From the NCBI GenBank assembly GCA_017995875.1, contig JAGOIB010000027.1:1-21667 (forward strand): a DNA stretch of 21,667 bases. Reading direction: 5' to 3'. Below the pieces are notes generated by a model. It made no database searches. It worked only from the letters and a program-made list of their open reading frames with translations, and was not told where the DNA came from. The position numbers and the translations under genes are program-made. This stretch comes from Saprospiraceae bacterium. GTDB lineage: Bacteria > Bacteroidota > Bacteroidia > Chitinophagales > Saprospiraceae. This document shows, piece after piece, positions 8,901 through 15,237 of the stretch; the stretch's first letter is position 1; the number at the start of each line of letters is the position of its first letter.

Positions 8901-10202
8901 AGCATTGATGAAATGAACCGTAAGGGAACTTGTGTCCGGAGGACAATCGTGGCCATTGTCAAAGTAATATAAGTACGTGCCTTCACCAAATACACTATTG
9001 TACATCGGACCAAAAGGAGTAGGTATCAATAAGGGTTGCCATTCACCTCCCGGATCAGGGTTGCCCTGGAGAAGAGGGAACAACGGAAATTGTTGATATG
9101 GAGTATTACAAATCCAGATATCAGTATGAATTCCGGCATTGTGATAGGGAGCGTTGACAGTTACATCTTCGTAAAAATGTGAAAACACCTTACATCCGCC
9201 TACTTTCTCAACAGAAACCAAATAATAGGTAGTAGTATCCGTCACATAGAGTACGACAGGATCGAAATTGTGGGCCCCCAGAACTTCAAATGTATCAACA
9301 CCATTGGTATACACCACATTATAGGCTCCATCTTCCGGCAAATAGAGAAATACTGTTTTTTCAGCAGGGGGACAAACGGGAACCGGACAACCAAAAGGAC
9401 ATCGTAGTGCCATATTTTGAATGACGGGGATGGACTGATTGAAATCCCAGTTTGGTGGATCCCAGGATCCATCGCAGGTATTAAAGGTGTTCCAGTATTG
9501 AGGAGCCATGATGCGTTCAAGCCATGTAATATGATCCGCAGCATCTGTCGGCCCTCCATATTCCATCATATTCCTGTAGGTTAATCCTGTGGAAGGTTGC
9601 ATATAATAGCAAGGCATAACATCAGGATGTAAGTTTGAGCCATGTGTCGTGCCATCTGCAGCCCATGGCGCGAAATTGCTGGCTCCGTAAATAATCCTTC
9701 CGTCATAGATCGCTTTATTGGCACCGCCACCTTGATTGTTCCAGGTACCACCTTGCATAAAATACAGTTGGTCACCACCATCGTCAATGTTAAATCCGCC
9801 TCCAGGAATATTCACATCCGTTATAGCCCATTGATTATCAGGGCTTATGGCCCTGTATATCCAGTTGCCGGCAACAAGACGACCCTCAATGGTGATGACA
9901 GTTCCGATTGGAATCGCTCCACCGGTACGCACCATACTTAGCGTTCCTTCACCATCTCCCCAAAAACCAGGAAATTGAGTTTCCCATCCATTGTCGGTCA
10001 CATCGATGACAGTTCCGGTGGTAATAGACTCAAAACAAGCAAAGCTAAACCTGTCCGATTGGGCAGGTTGGCCACATAAAACCATATTGGAAGTCATGGA
10101 TAACAAGACGATATCTCCCTGTCGGAGAGTCGTTTGTGCATGAATAAATGTAGAGGAGAGGAGTAGTGAAAAAAACAGGCATTTAAGTCTCTGTGGGGAC
10201 AT
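5988..10202 (-). CDS. Very large secreted T9SS cargo protein with PKD domain and type A sorting domain
   Basis: The 1404-residue protein starts with a signal peptide (1-22, ending IHA, mature from Q23). Its N-terminal part (about 24-250) resembles an adhesin/lamin-tail-associated beta domain common in Bacteroidota surface proteins. The long middle part is a series of cysteine-containing Ig-like segments with recurring C-x-C-P junctions, for example CNCP and CACP. A PKD-type domain follows at about 1230-1320 with a WSFGDG motif at W1266. The last ~80 residues form a T9SS type A sorting domain: PNPF near 1328, a LLDVHGK strand, LPSG and a basic terminal strand. It should cross the outer membrane by T9SS and be cell-surface attached or released. 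No enzymatic domain was recognised; an adhesive or structural role is inference. It stands alone, ended by the terminator at 5933-5965. Confidence 0.88.
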   Translation of the reverse strand: MSPQRLKCLFFSLLLSSTFIHAQTTLRQGDIVLLSMTSNMVLCGQPAQSDRFSFACFESITTGTVIDVTDNGWETQFPGFWGDGEGTLSMVRTGGAIPIGTVITIEGRLVAGNWIYRAISPDNQWAITDVNIPGGGFNIDDGGDQLYFMQGGTWNNQGGGANKAIYDGRIIYGASNFAPWAADGTTHGSNLHPDVMPCYYMQPSTGLTYRNMMEYGGPTDAADHITWLERIMAPQYWNTFNTCDGSWDPPNWDFNQSIPVIQNMALRCPFGCPVPVCPPAEKTVFLYLPEDGAYNVVYTNGVDTFEVLGAHNFDPVVLYVTDTTTYYLVSVEKVGGCKVFSHFYEDVTVNAPYHNAGIHTDIWICNTPYQQFPLFPLLQGNPDPGGEWQPLLIPTPFGPMYNSVFGEGTYLYYFDNGHDCPPDTSSLTVHFINADSTTLDVSCSQNGTPNFIFDDQTVITVDADGDHFGGSYTVAVSSGSISPGTGITGVPTDFTMQAGSALGTNIITLTIQMLDAPFCIFKYPITMPGFCSDPCDYEMEAFISGPEDICLKNCPDNPGIINLEVSGGTPPYKIDFELHSPGYPTWTFTGMPVGAEQEITICMDTVPAPIYNAAAAYLTLPAVLGGSDITFTLLDVFDKYNCTAIVDEGEVFINIHKLPVATTFTLNLCRDEALNVDLTEYDYNISPFYDVSWYDGDPLAGGEYISSPTGANLENIVELWAKVVDDYCENSIRVPFNIFPQPHLNPIPAVSICQGGTVVLQSIPITDASNSMATYSFHAGLPPDSTNILDPTFYQPEASTTVYVLATTEHMCYDTVPIEIIVEDIPGLVVDAQPCDVPAGTYSIVFTSTADSIHASSGVVHNNPAGQDSISDIPNDVDVTIEVLNATGLCADTFLILAPVCNCPQINQPVPAAVGYQLCENEPLPLISVTVEAGLEANWYTEPSGGTPFLVNSLDFQPSQAASAIYYVEAVDPSTECYSVRTAITLDVFSLAVLANLEDPVICQFEPIDLATFVPSVLNGIPGTGGWFDLITGQPLSGVQHPKDGKAWYYLFTTTEGSCESRDTVVVKANPLPVINDYSITCNDDEQNYDIFFITDADVVLADAGTLIQIPGTDSVSILSIPFGSDVQINLTYTATGCTSTNFQQAPDCACPALLQATKSSACSSQGDVDLSVFEGPGASGTWQIVTAPPGANPGTISGNTFVSTNADTGPYGLLFIRNVILDNCTDSASFDLVLAGVPDATFTMVQAQNTVALDYPGIDYDSLHWSFGDGRTDKSANPTIFYTAVGEYLISLIVYNACGTDTSSVLVTVNTVSTNNPSNNAAGWQIRPNPFKDNLTIYGQPLVDGTATISLLDVHGKLISTEKWVHASGQVQKQIKADHLPSGVVLVIIQDQDSRVVLKAVHQ

Positions 10203-10242
10203 AGAAATGGAGTTTAAGTTAGCAAATTGAAGAGGGAGCCTA

Positions 10243-10274
10243 AAAATATAAAAAATTCCTACATTTTATGCCAA
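10243..10274 (-). promoter_or_regulatory. Candidate promoter for the large T9SS protein gene
   Basis: On the minus strand TTGG (10274-10271) is followed after 20 bases by TATATTTT (10250-10243), one base off the TAnnTTTG -7 box. It ends about 40 bases before the start codon at 10202. The imperfect -7 box makes this tentative. Confidence 0.35.
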
Positions 10275-10337
10275 TTGCAAGAAAAACCGACTCTTTTGCC
10301 GGATAGGATGCAGAGTGTTTTCCAATAAAAACGTTTA

Positions 10338-10478
10338 TTACCTTATAAGTGTGACGTCACCATGCTTGGTATATTCCCGGCCACGTTTATTGATTGCCCC
10401 TAACCGGTATACAAAAACTCCGGGCAACAGGTTCTCATTTTTCATGGTTCCGTCCCATCCTAATTTGGGTTTTAATCT
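10338..10478 (-). pseudogene. Relic of a gliding-motility-associated (T9SS type B) C-terminal sorting domain
   Basis: A minus-strand frame of 46 codons between a TAA at 10481-10479 and a TAA at 10340-10338 reads like the last part of a CHU_C/type B sorting domain. It has GWDGT, then N-x-L-L-P-G-V-F-V-Y-R, and ends in KHGDVTLIR, the usual last residues of that domain (WDGT...LPSGVYVY...KGDVTLIR). There is no start codon placed as for a real gene, and the sequence upstream of 10481 shows no similarity to the missing half in any frame I read. It is therefore a truncated leftover of a second T9SS cargo gene on the same strand as the large surface protein. A frameshift or deletion in an ancestral tandem pair is the simplest explanation. 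Confidence 0.75.
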
Positions 10479-10497
10479 TTAGTTACTTGTTTAAGCA

Positions 10498-10527
10498 TTT
10501 GATAATGAATCATTTACATTAGTTTTG
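10498..10527 (+). promoter_or_regulatory. Bacteroidota-type promoter for the MFS transporter gene
   Basis: TTTG (10498-10501) and TAGTTTTG (10520-10527), 18 bases apart, match -33/-7 elements. The start codon at 10653 lies about 120 bases downstream. Confidence 0.6.
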
Positions 10528-10652
10528 TGTGAAGTGCCCACTTCGTAACAAGCTCGCTATTGGATCCCAAAAGGAGATGCATTTGTCATTGTGCAACTGA
10601 TAATTTTTCTGTCATTTAAGAGACAAAAGACAGATTCGTACTTTGGGACACC

Positions 10653-12005
10653 ATGCAAAATCTGCCATCAGAAACTTCCTCTAAAAAAATGCACAGAGCC
10701 TGGAGTATGTACGACTGGGCTAATTCAGCGTACAATCTCGTCATCACCGCCACTATATTTCCTGCCTATTTTATTGCGGTCACAGGTGACAGCGATCCGA
10801 CTACGCTTGATAAGGTTTCCTTTTTTGGATGGGAGACGATCAATAGCTCGATGCTCAATTATGCTCTGGCATTAGCCTATTTATTGGTCGCCATTATTTC
10901 ACCGATCCTTTCATCCATCGCCGATTACAGGGGAACGAAAAAGAGATTTATGAAAATCTTTACCTACCTCGGTGGAGCAGCCTGTTGTGGATTGTTTTTT
11001 TTTGATGCAGCCCATGTTGAATTTGCACTCGTCCTGGCTATGCTAGGTGCCATTGGTTATAGTGGTGGAATTGTTTTTTATAATGCCTACTTGCCTGAAA
11101 TTGCTAAAGAGAAACAACATGATGCCCTTAGTGCAAAAGGATATGCTTACGGCTATGTCGGAAGTGTAATCCTTCAATTAATCTGCATTGTGTTTGTTAA
11201 GAATATGGAAGATCAGGGGCTTGCATCCCGTCTTTCCTTTTTACTGGTGGGGTTGTGGTGGATTGGTTTCGCTCAGATACCGTTTAGGGTTCTCCCAAAA
11301 GGTATTCCCGTAAAGAGTGAAACCAGGCATAGCATTTTAACCAATGGTTTTCATGAATTGCGTGATGTCTGGCAGCAATTGCAACATTTGCCTTTGCTTA
11401 AAATATTTCTTGCAGCCTTTTTCTTTTTCAGTATGGGTGTTCAGACCGTGATGCTGGCCGCTGCTGAATTTGCAGTCAAAGAAATTCAAATGGAGGTGGA
11501 TGGTGTTTGGGTTAGTCTGGGTACAGAGCAGTTGATCATGATCGTCGTCATCATACAACTCGTGGCCATTGTTGGCGCCATCCTCATGGCCCGTTTGTCT
11601 GTTTATATCGGTAATATCAAAGTGTTGATGCTTACCGTCTTGTTGTGGATTGCCATTTGTTTTATAGCATACCGAACACACACGGCTAATCAGTTTTATC
11701 TGCTGGCGGCAGTAGTAGGATTGGTGATGGGAGGCATTCAATCCATGAGCCGATCCACGTATTCTAAAATGATGCCGCGCACAAAGGACACTGCATCCTT
11801 CTTTGGTTTTTATAATGTAGCTGAAAAGCTCGCCATGGCCCTGGGCATTTTTTCATTTGGGTTGATAGAAGACATTACAGGAAGTATGCGAAATTCTATT
11901 TTTGCTTTAGCCTTTTTTTTCCTCATAGGGTTTGTTTTATTATTCTTCACCCTTCGTATCAGCAGGCGATTGCTGCCACAAGAGGCTGGCCCTCATGCAA
12001 CGTGA
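10653..12005 (+). CDS. MFS transporter, UMF1 / Atg22-like family
   Basis: The 450-residue protein has 12 predicted hydrophobic helices. The N-terminus carries YDWANSAY at residues 20-27, the hallmark of the Atg22-like/UMF1 branch of the major facilitator superfamily, and ADYRGTKKRF in the loop after helix 2 takes the place of the MFS loop 2-3 motif. Yeast Atg22 exports amino acids from the vacuole; bacterial members have no well-established substrate, so none is given here. The ATG at 10653 places the family motif at the usual distance from the N-terminus; no Shine-Dalgarno site precedes it. A promoter with both boxes lies 126 bases upstream, and the Nramp-like gene starts 108 bases after the stop. 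Confidence 0.85.
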   Translation: MQNLPSETSSKKMHRAWSMYDWANSAYNLVITATIFPAYFIAVTGDSDPTTLDKVSFFGWETINSSMLNYALALAYLLVAIISPILSSIADYRGTKKRFMKIFTYLGGAACCGLFFFDAAHVEFALVLAMLGAIGYSGGIVFYNAYLPEIAKEKQHDALSAKGYAYGYVGSVILQLICIVFVKNMEDQGLASRLSFLLVGLWWIGFAQIPFRVLPKGIPVKSETRHSILTNGFHELRDVWQQLQHLPLLKIFLAAFFFFSMGVQTVMLAAAEFAVKEIQMEVDGVWVSLGTEQLIMIVVIIQLVAIVGAILMARLSVYIGNIKVLMLTVLLWIAICFIAYRTHTANQFYLLAAVVGLVMGGIQSMSRSTYSKMMPRTKDTASFFGFYNVAEKLAMALGIFSFGLIEDITGSMRNSIFALAFFFLIGFVLLFFTLRISRRLLPQEAGPHAT

Positions 12006-12043
12006 TAGCCGCCATATATGAACAAAGGATAGAACTGAATGGG

Positions 12044-12051
12044 TATCTTTG
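12044..12051 (+). promoter_or_regulatory. Candidate -7 box upstream of the Nramp-USP gene
   Basis: TATCTTTG matches TAnnTTTG and lies 62 bases before the ATG. No TTTG is found at 18-21 bases upstream, so the promoter is incomplete or depends on an activator. Confidence 0.35.
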
Positions 12052-12113
12052 GTAAGAATCTCAAAAACGAATGAACCACAATTCGCCAATACATACATTA
12101 ATATCGGTCAAAG

Positions 12114-14000
12114 ATGCAGCATAGAGAAGAGCCGATGCCTTCCCTGTCTGAGGTCAATGCCTCGGTAGACGTGATGAAGGCGACCTCCATCCGTCGCAAA
12201 CTTTTTGCCTTTTTAGGACCAGCTTACCTTATCAGCGTGGGGTATATGGATCCCGGCAACTGGGCTACAGATCTGGCCGGCGGAAGTCAGTTTGGCTATT
12301 CCTTGATATGGGTGCTCCTCATGTCAAATCTTATCGCACTTCTGCTTCAGAGCCTCAGCGCACGATTAGGCATAGTCCGTCGTCGAGACCTTGCACAGGC
12401 ATCGCGCGAAATGTATCCGGGGTTTGTCAATATCTATCTGTATATTCTTGCTGAAATTGCTATAGCAGCTTGCGACCTGGCAGAAGTGCTGGGTATGGCA
12501 ATTGGTTTGCAATTATTGTTCGGCCTGCCGCTGATGTGGGGTGTGAGTATTTCAGTGCTTGATACTTTCCTGGTACTGATGCTCTTTAATTATGGTATGC
12601 GAAAACTCGAGGTTTTTATCCTTTCGCTGGTCGCCATTATCGGTTTGAGTTTTCTGGCACAAATGTTTTTTGCCGCACCACAATTGGGAGAAGTCGTAGC
12701 AGGATTTATTCCTTCTATGCCAAATGATGCAGCATTATATATCGCCATCGGTATTATCGGAGCAACGGTTATGCCACACAATCTCTATCTCCATTCTTCG
12801 CTGGTACAAACCAGGAAATTCCTTCGGACACCACAGGATATAAAGCAGGCAATCAAGTACAATATCATAGATTCAACCATAGCATTGAATATGGCCTTTT
12901 TTGTCAATGCTGCTATATTGATCCTGGCGGCAACGGTGTTTTACAAGAATGGCTTGTTTGAAGTCGCTCAGATACAGGATGCCTATAAATTACTTCAACC
13001 CATGCTTGGCACAAAATGGGCGCCAATCCTTTTTGCCGTTGCATTGATTGCAGCCGGACAGAGTTCCACGATTACAGGGACCCTGGCTGGCCAGGTGGTC
13101 ATGGAGGGTTATCTCAATTTGCGTATTGCTCCCTGGATCAGAAGACTGATGACACGGCTTATCGCCATTGTTCCGGCACTGATTGTGATCAATTTATTCG
13201 GTGAAGAATCAACTGGAAGTTTGTTGGTATTAAGCCAGGTAATATTGAGTTTGCAACTTGGATTTGCCATTATTCCATTGATACACTTTGTCAGCGATAA
13301 GGAAAGGATGGGTGAATTTGTCATCAAACCTTACATCAAGGTATTAGCATGGATTTCTGCCAGCATCATCGTGAGCCTTAATGCAAAACTTGTCATTGAT
13401 ACCTTGGGCGATTGGTTATCAACTCCGGGAGATAATGCCTGGGTATTAAAGAGCACAGTATTGCCCTTGACAGCATTCACCGGTTTTATTTTGCTGTATA
13501 TCACTTTTGTTCCCCTGATCATCCGCAAGAAACGTTTTAGAGAACCGATTCCCCATGGGACCTTTACGCAAATATCTACCGTAGAACCTGTTCATTTTAA
13601 ACGTATAGCGATTGCGATTGATTTCAGCAGAACAGACCATAGCACCATCAGTCATGCTATTACACAGGGAGGGAAAGAGGCAGAATATGTATTGATCCAT
13701 ATTGTTGAAACTGCCGGAGCGCTGATGTTCGGCAAGGAAATCCGGGATTATGAAACCGAGTCAGATGAAAGGAACCTAAAGATGTATTCTGATAATCTTA
13801 CCGGCCTGGGGTATACAAATTCCATTGCGATTGGTTATGGTCGTCCGAGCAATGGCATCATCACACAGACAAAAGCATTTAATGCAGATCTGTTAGTCAT
13901 GGGCGCGCATGGGCACAATGGGTTTAAGGATATTTTGTTTGGCACCACCGTAGATGCCGTAAGACATGGATTGACAATTCCTGTATTGATTGTCAGATAA
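12114..14000 (+). CDS. Nramp-family divalent metal transporter fused to a universal stress protein domain
   Basis: Residues 25-460 form an Nramp (MntH-like) transporter of about 11 helices. Helix 1 has DPGN (D46, N49) and helix 6 has MPHNLYLHS beginning at M220; these supply the metal ligands (Asp, Asn, Met) in known Nramp structures, so Mn2+ or Fe2+ uptake by proton symport is expected. Residues 495-628 are a UspA-type domain, starting FKRIAIAIDFS and ending with the ATP-binding pattern G597-x2-G600-x9-G610-T611 and a final VLIVR strand. This cytoplasmic domain could bind ATP and sense energy or stress to control transport; that is inference. The protein is about 200 residues longer than plain MntH because of the fusion. 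The ATG at 12114 was chosen; an ATG seven codons later (12135) is also possible. Confidence 0.9.
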   Translation: MQHREEPMPSLSEVNASVDVMKATSIRRKLFAFLGPAYLISVGYMDPGNWATDLAGGSQFGYSLIWVLLMSNLIALLLQSLSARLGIVRRRDLAQASREMYPGFVNIYLYILAEIAIAACDLAEVLGMAIGLQLLFGLPLMWGVSISVLDTFLVLMLFNYGMRKLEVFILSLVAIIGLSFLAQMFFAAPQLGEVVAGFIPSMPNDAALYIAIGIIGATVMPHNLYLHSSLVQTRKFLRTPQDIKQAIKYNIIDSTIALNMAFFVNAAILILAATVFYKNGLFEVAQIQDAYKLLQPMLGTKWAPILFAVALIAAGQSSTITGTLAGQVVMEGYLNLRIAPWIRRLMTRLIAIVPALIVINLFGEESTGSLLVLSQVILSLQLGFAIIPLIHFVSDKERMGEFVIKPYIKVLAWISASIIVSLNAKLVIDTLGDWLSTPGDNAWVLKSTVLPLTAFTGFILLYITFVPLIIRKKRFREPIPHGTFTQISTVEPVHFKRIAIAIDFSRTDHSTISHAITQGGKEAEYVLIHIVETAGALMFGKEIRDYETESDERNLKMYSDNLTGLGYTNSIAIGYGRPSNGIITQTKAFNADLLVMGAHGHNGFKDILFGTTVDAVRHGLTIPVLIVR

Positions 14001-14068
14001 TTACTACAGGCTGTTTTTAGATCAGCTGCTATGAATGGGGTACCTTAGCCCTTCGACATTTGACGCAA

Positions 14069-14950
14069 ATGATTATTGTCAACTATTTACTGTATTATCT
14101 TTTTATTATTCCGGTATCGTTGCTGCCATTTCGGGCATTGTATGGTGTTTCAGATTTTCTTTATGTTGTATTGTATCGTTTGGTCGGTTACAGGACCAAG
14201 GTAGTGCAATTGAATTTAAAGAATTCATTTCCTGAAAAATCAGATGACGAATTAAAGCTGATTGAGAAGCTGTTTTATCATCATCTATGTGATGTCATCG
14301 TTGAAACCTTCAAGTCTTTCACCATTTCTGAAAAGGAAATCCTTAGGCGGATGGTATTGACCAATCCTGAATTGCCAAACGAATATTTTGCAAAAGGGAA
14401 GAGTTTGTTGTTGGCGGGGGGGCATTATAATAACTGGGAGTGGATCGCCACATCGCTTCACCAACAAATTAAACATACCGCAGCAGCCTTGTATACGCCG
14501 CTCTCCAATACATTTTTTGAACAGAAAATGCGCCAGACACGTGGGAGGTTTGGATTACTAATGATCCCCACAAAAAGTGCCACTGCTTTTTTTGATGCGT
14601 ATAGGGATCAACTGACCGCTACGGTATTTGGTATTGACCAATCACCACGACATCCTAACAAATGTCATTGGACGCATTTTCTTAATCAGGATACAGGAGT
14701 TATGTTTGGTATTGAGAAGTACGCGAAAGAAATGGACTACCCGGTGTTATTCGCTCAAATTGATAAAGTAAAAAGAGGCTATTATAGTTTGCAATTCTCG
14801 CTTTTGACGGATCAACCCCGTAATGAAGCGGATGGAATGATTGTCGAAAGGGCCACCCAATTATTAGAGCAACAGATCATTGCATTGCCAGAATATTGGC
14901 TTTGGACCCACAAGCGCTGGAAACATAAAAGAGTGAAGAGTGAAGAGTGA
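14069..14950 (+). CDS. Lipid A biosynthesis acyltransferase (LpxL/HtrB family)
   Basis: The 293-residue protein has an N-terminal membrane anchor (about 3-45) and the catalytic H-x4-E motif H119-YNNW-E124 in GGHYNNWEW, with a later GIDQSPR segment as in the LpxL/LpxM family of late acyltransferases. These enzymes add secondary acyl chains to lipid A (or ornithine-type lipids) at the inner membrane. The ATG at 14069 is used; a TTG nine bases earlier is in frame but less likely. It follows the Nramp-USP gene by 68 bases and may be read through from it. The last seven codons lie inside a heptamer repeat array (14931-14993), so the C-terminal tail VKSEE is repeat-derived and the stop codon is part of a repeat unit. 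Confidence 0.85.
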   Translation: MIIVNYLLYYLFIIPVSLLPFRALYGVSDFLYVVLYRLVGYRTKVVQLNLKNSFPEKSDDELKLIEKLFYHHLCDVIVETFKSFTISEKEILRRMVLTNPELPNEYFAKGKSLLLAGGHYNNWEWIATSLHQQIKHTAAALYTPLSNTFFEQKMRQTRGRFGLLMIPTKSATAFFDAYRDQLTATVFGIDQSPRHPNKCHWTHFLNQDTGVMFGIEKYAKEMDYPVLFAQIDKVKRGYYSLQFSLLTDQPRNEADGMIVERATQLLEQQIIALPEYWLWTHKRWKHKRVKSEE

Positions 14951-14993
14951 AAAGTGAAGAGTGAAAAGTGAAGAGTGAAGAGTGAAGAGTGAA
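14931..14993. repeat. Heptamer tandem array, 9 copies of RAGTGAA
   Basis: Nine perfect-length 7-base units: seven GAGTGAA and two AAGTGAA (units 4 and 6). The first three units are the end of the acyltransferase gene; its stop TGA falls across unit 3. Because the unit is not a multiple of 3 and contains TGA, any three adjacent units give a stop in all three forward frames. Confidence 0.95.
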
Positions 14994-15017
14994 ATGGTAT
15001 AGTAATGAATCCTAACT

Positions 15018-15033
15018 GGAGCCAGGAGGCTCC
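15018..15033. repeat. 6-bp palindromic hairpin in the convergent gap
   Basis: GGAGCC (15018-15023) and GGCTCC (15028-15033) with an AGGA loop. There is no T-tract after it, so it is not a simple terminator. Confidence 0.6.
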
Positions 15034-15074
15034 TATTCGTAATATTTAAGTAGAGACAGCTATATGATTTTTCA

Positions 15075-15097
15075 ATTCGTAGTCAAAGACTACGAAT
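15075..15097. repeat. 10-bp perfect inverted repeat in the convergent gap
   Basis: ATTCGTAGTC (15075-15084) and GACTACGAAT (15088-15097) with an AAA loop. Its right arm also matches the reverse complement of CTATTCGTA at 15033-15041 (with TACGAATAG 15091-15099), so an alternative longer-range fold is possible. Confidence 0.75.
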
Positions 15098-15139
15098 AGC
15101 ATTTATTTTTATTCTAAAAATAAATGCTATGATTTTTTT
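15096..15139 (+). terminator. 16-bp perfect hairpin plus T-tract, likely terminator after the acyltransferase
   Basis: ATAGCATTTATTTTTA (15096-15111) and its exact reverse complement at 15115-15130 are separated by TTC and followed by GA and seven Ts (15133-15139). The AT-rich stem is weak per base pair, but its length and the T-tract fit termination of plus-strand transcripts. It overlaps the preceding palindrome by two bases. Confidence 0.55.
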
Positions 15140-15146
15140 AAATTTA

Positions 15147-15237
15147 TAACTGCTAACTGCTAACTGCTAACTGCTAACTGCTAACTGCTAACTGCTAACT
15201 GCTAACTGCTAACTGCTAACTGCTAACTGCTAACTGC
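15147..15237. repeat. Heptamer tandem array, 13 copies of TAACTGC
   Basis: Thirteen identical 7-base units with no variant. The array ends exactly where the stop codon of the minus-strand catalase-like gene (15238-15240) begins. Read on the minus strand the unit is GCAGTTA, with TAG at each junction; on the plus strand it holds TAA. Stops therefore occur in every frame on both strands. Confidence 0.97.

Larger units (their letters stand above)
10203..10652. other. 450-base intergenic region: two divergent promoters and a gene relic
   Basis: This divergent gap holds, left to right: a weak minus-strand promoter for the large T9SS protein (10243-10274), a minus-strand relic of a gliding-motility-type sorting domain (10338-10478), and a good plus-strand promoter for the MFS gene (10498-10527). 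The remaining ~125 bases up to 10652 would be the 5' leader of the MFS gene; I see no riboswitch or stable hairpin in it. Confidence 0.6.

Noticed and set aside
10350..10360. Perfect palindrome GTGACGTCAC
   Set aside because: It falls within the sorting-domain relic where it encodes the conserved D-V-T residues, so it is explained by coding; no link to a regulator.
10591..10875. 94-residue plus-strand frame overlapping the start of the MFS gene
   Set aside because: It overlaps the conserved N-terminus of the MFS protein in another frame and its composition is not protein-like.
14060..14068. TTG start of the acyltransferase at 14060
   Set aside because: An ATG three codons later gives a natural membrane-anchor start.
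14931..15237. CRISPR array
   Set aside because: The repeats are 7-base head-to-tail units with no spacers and no cas genes nearby.
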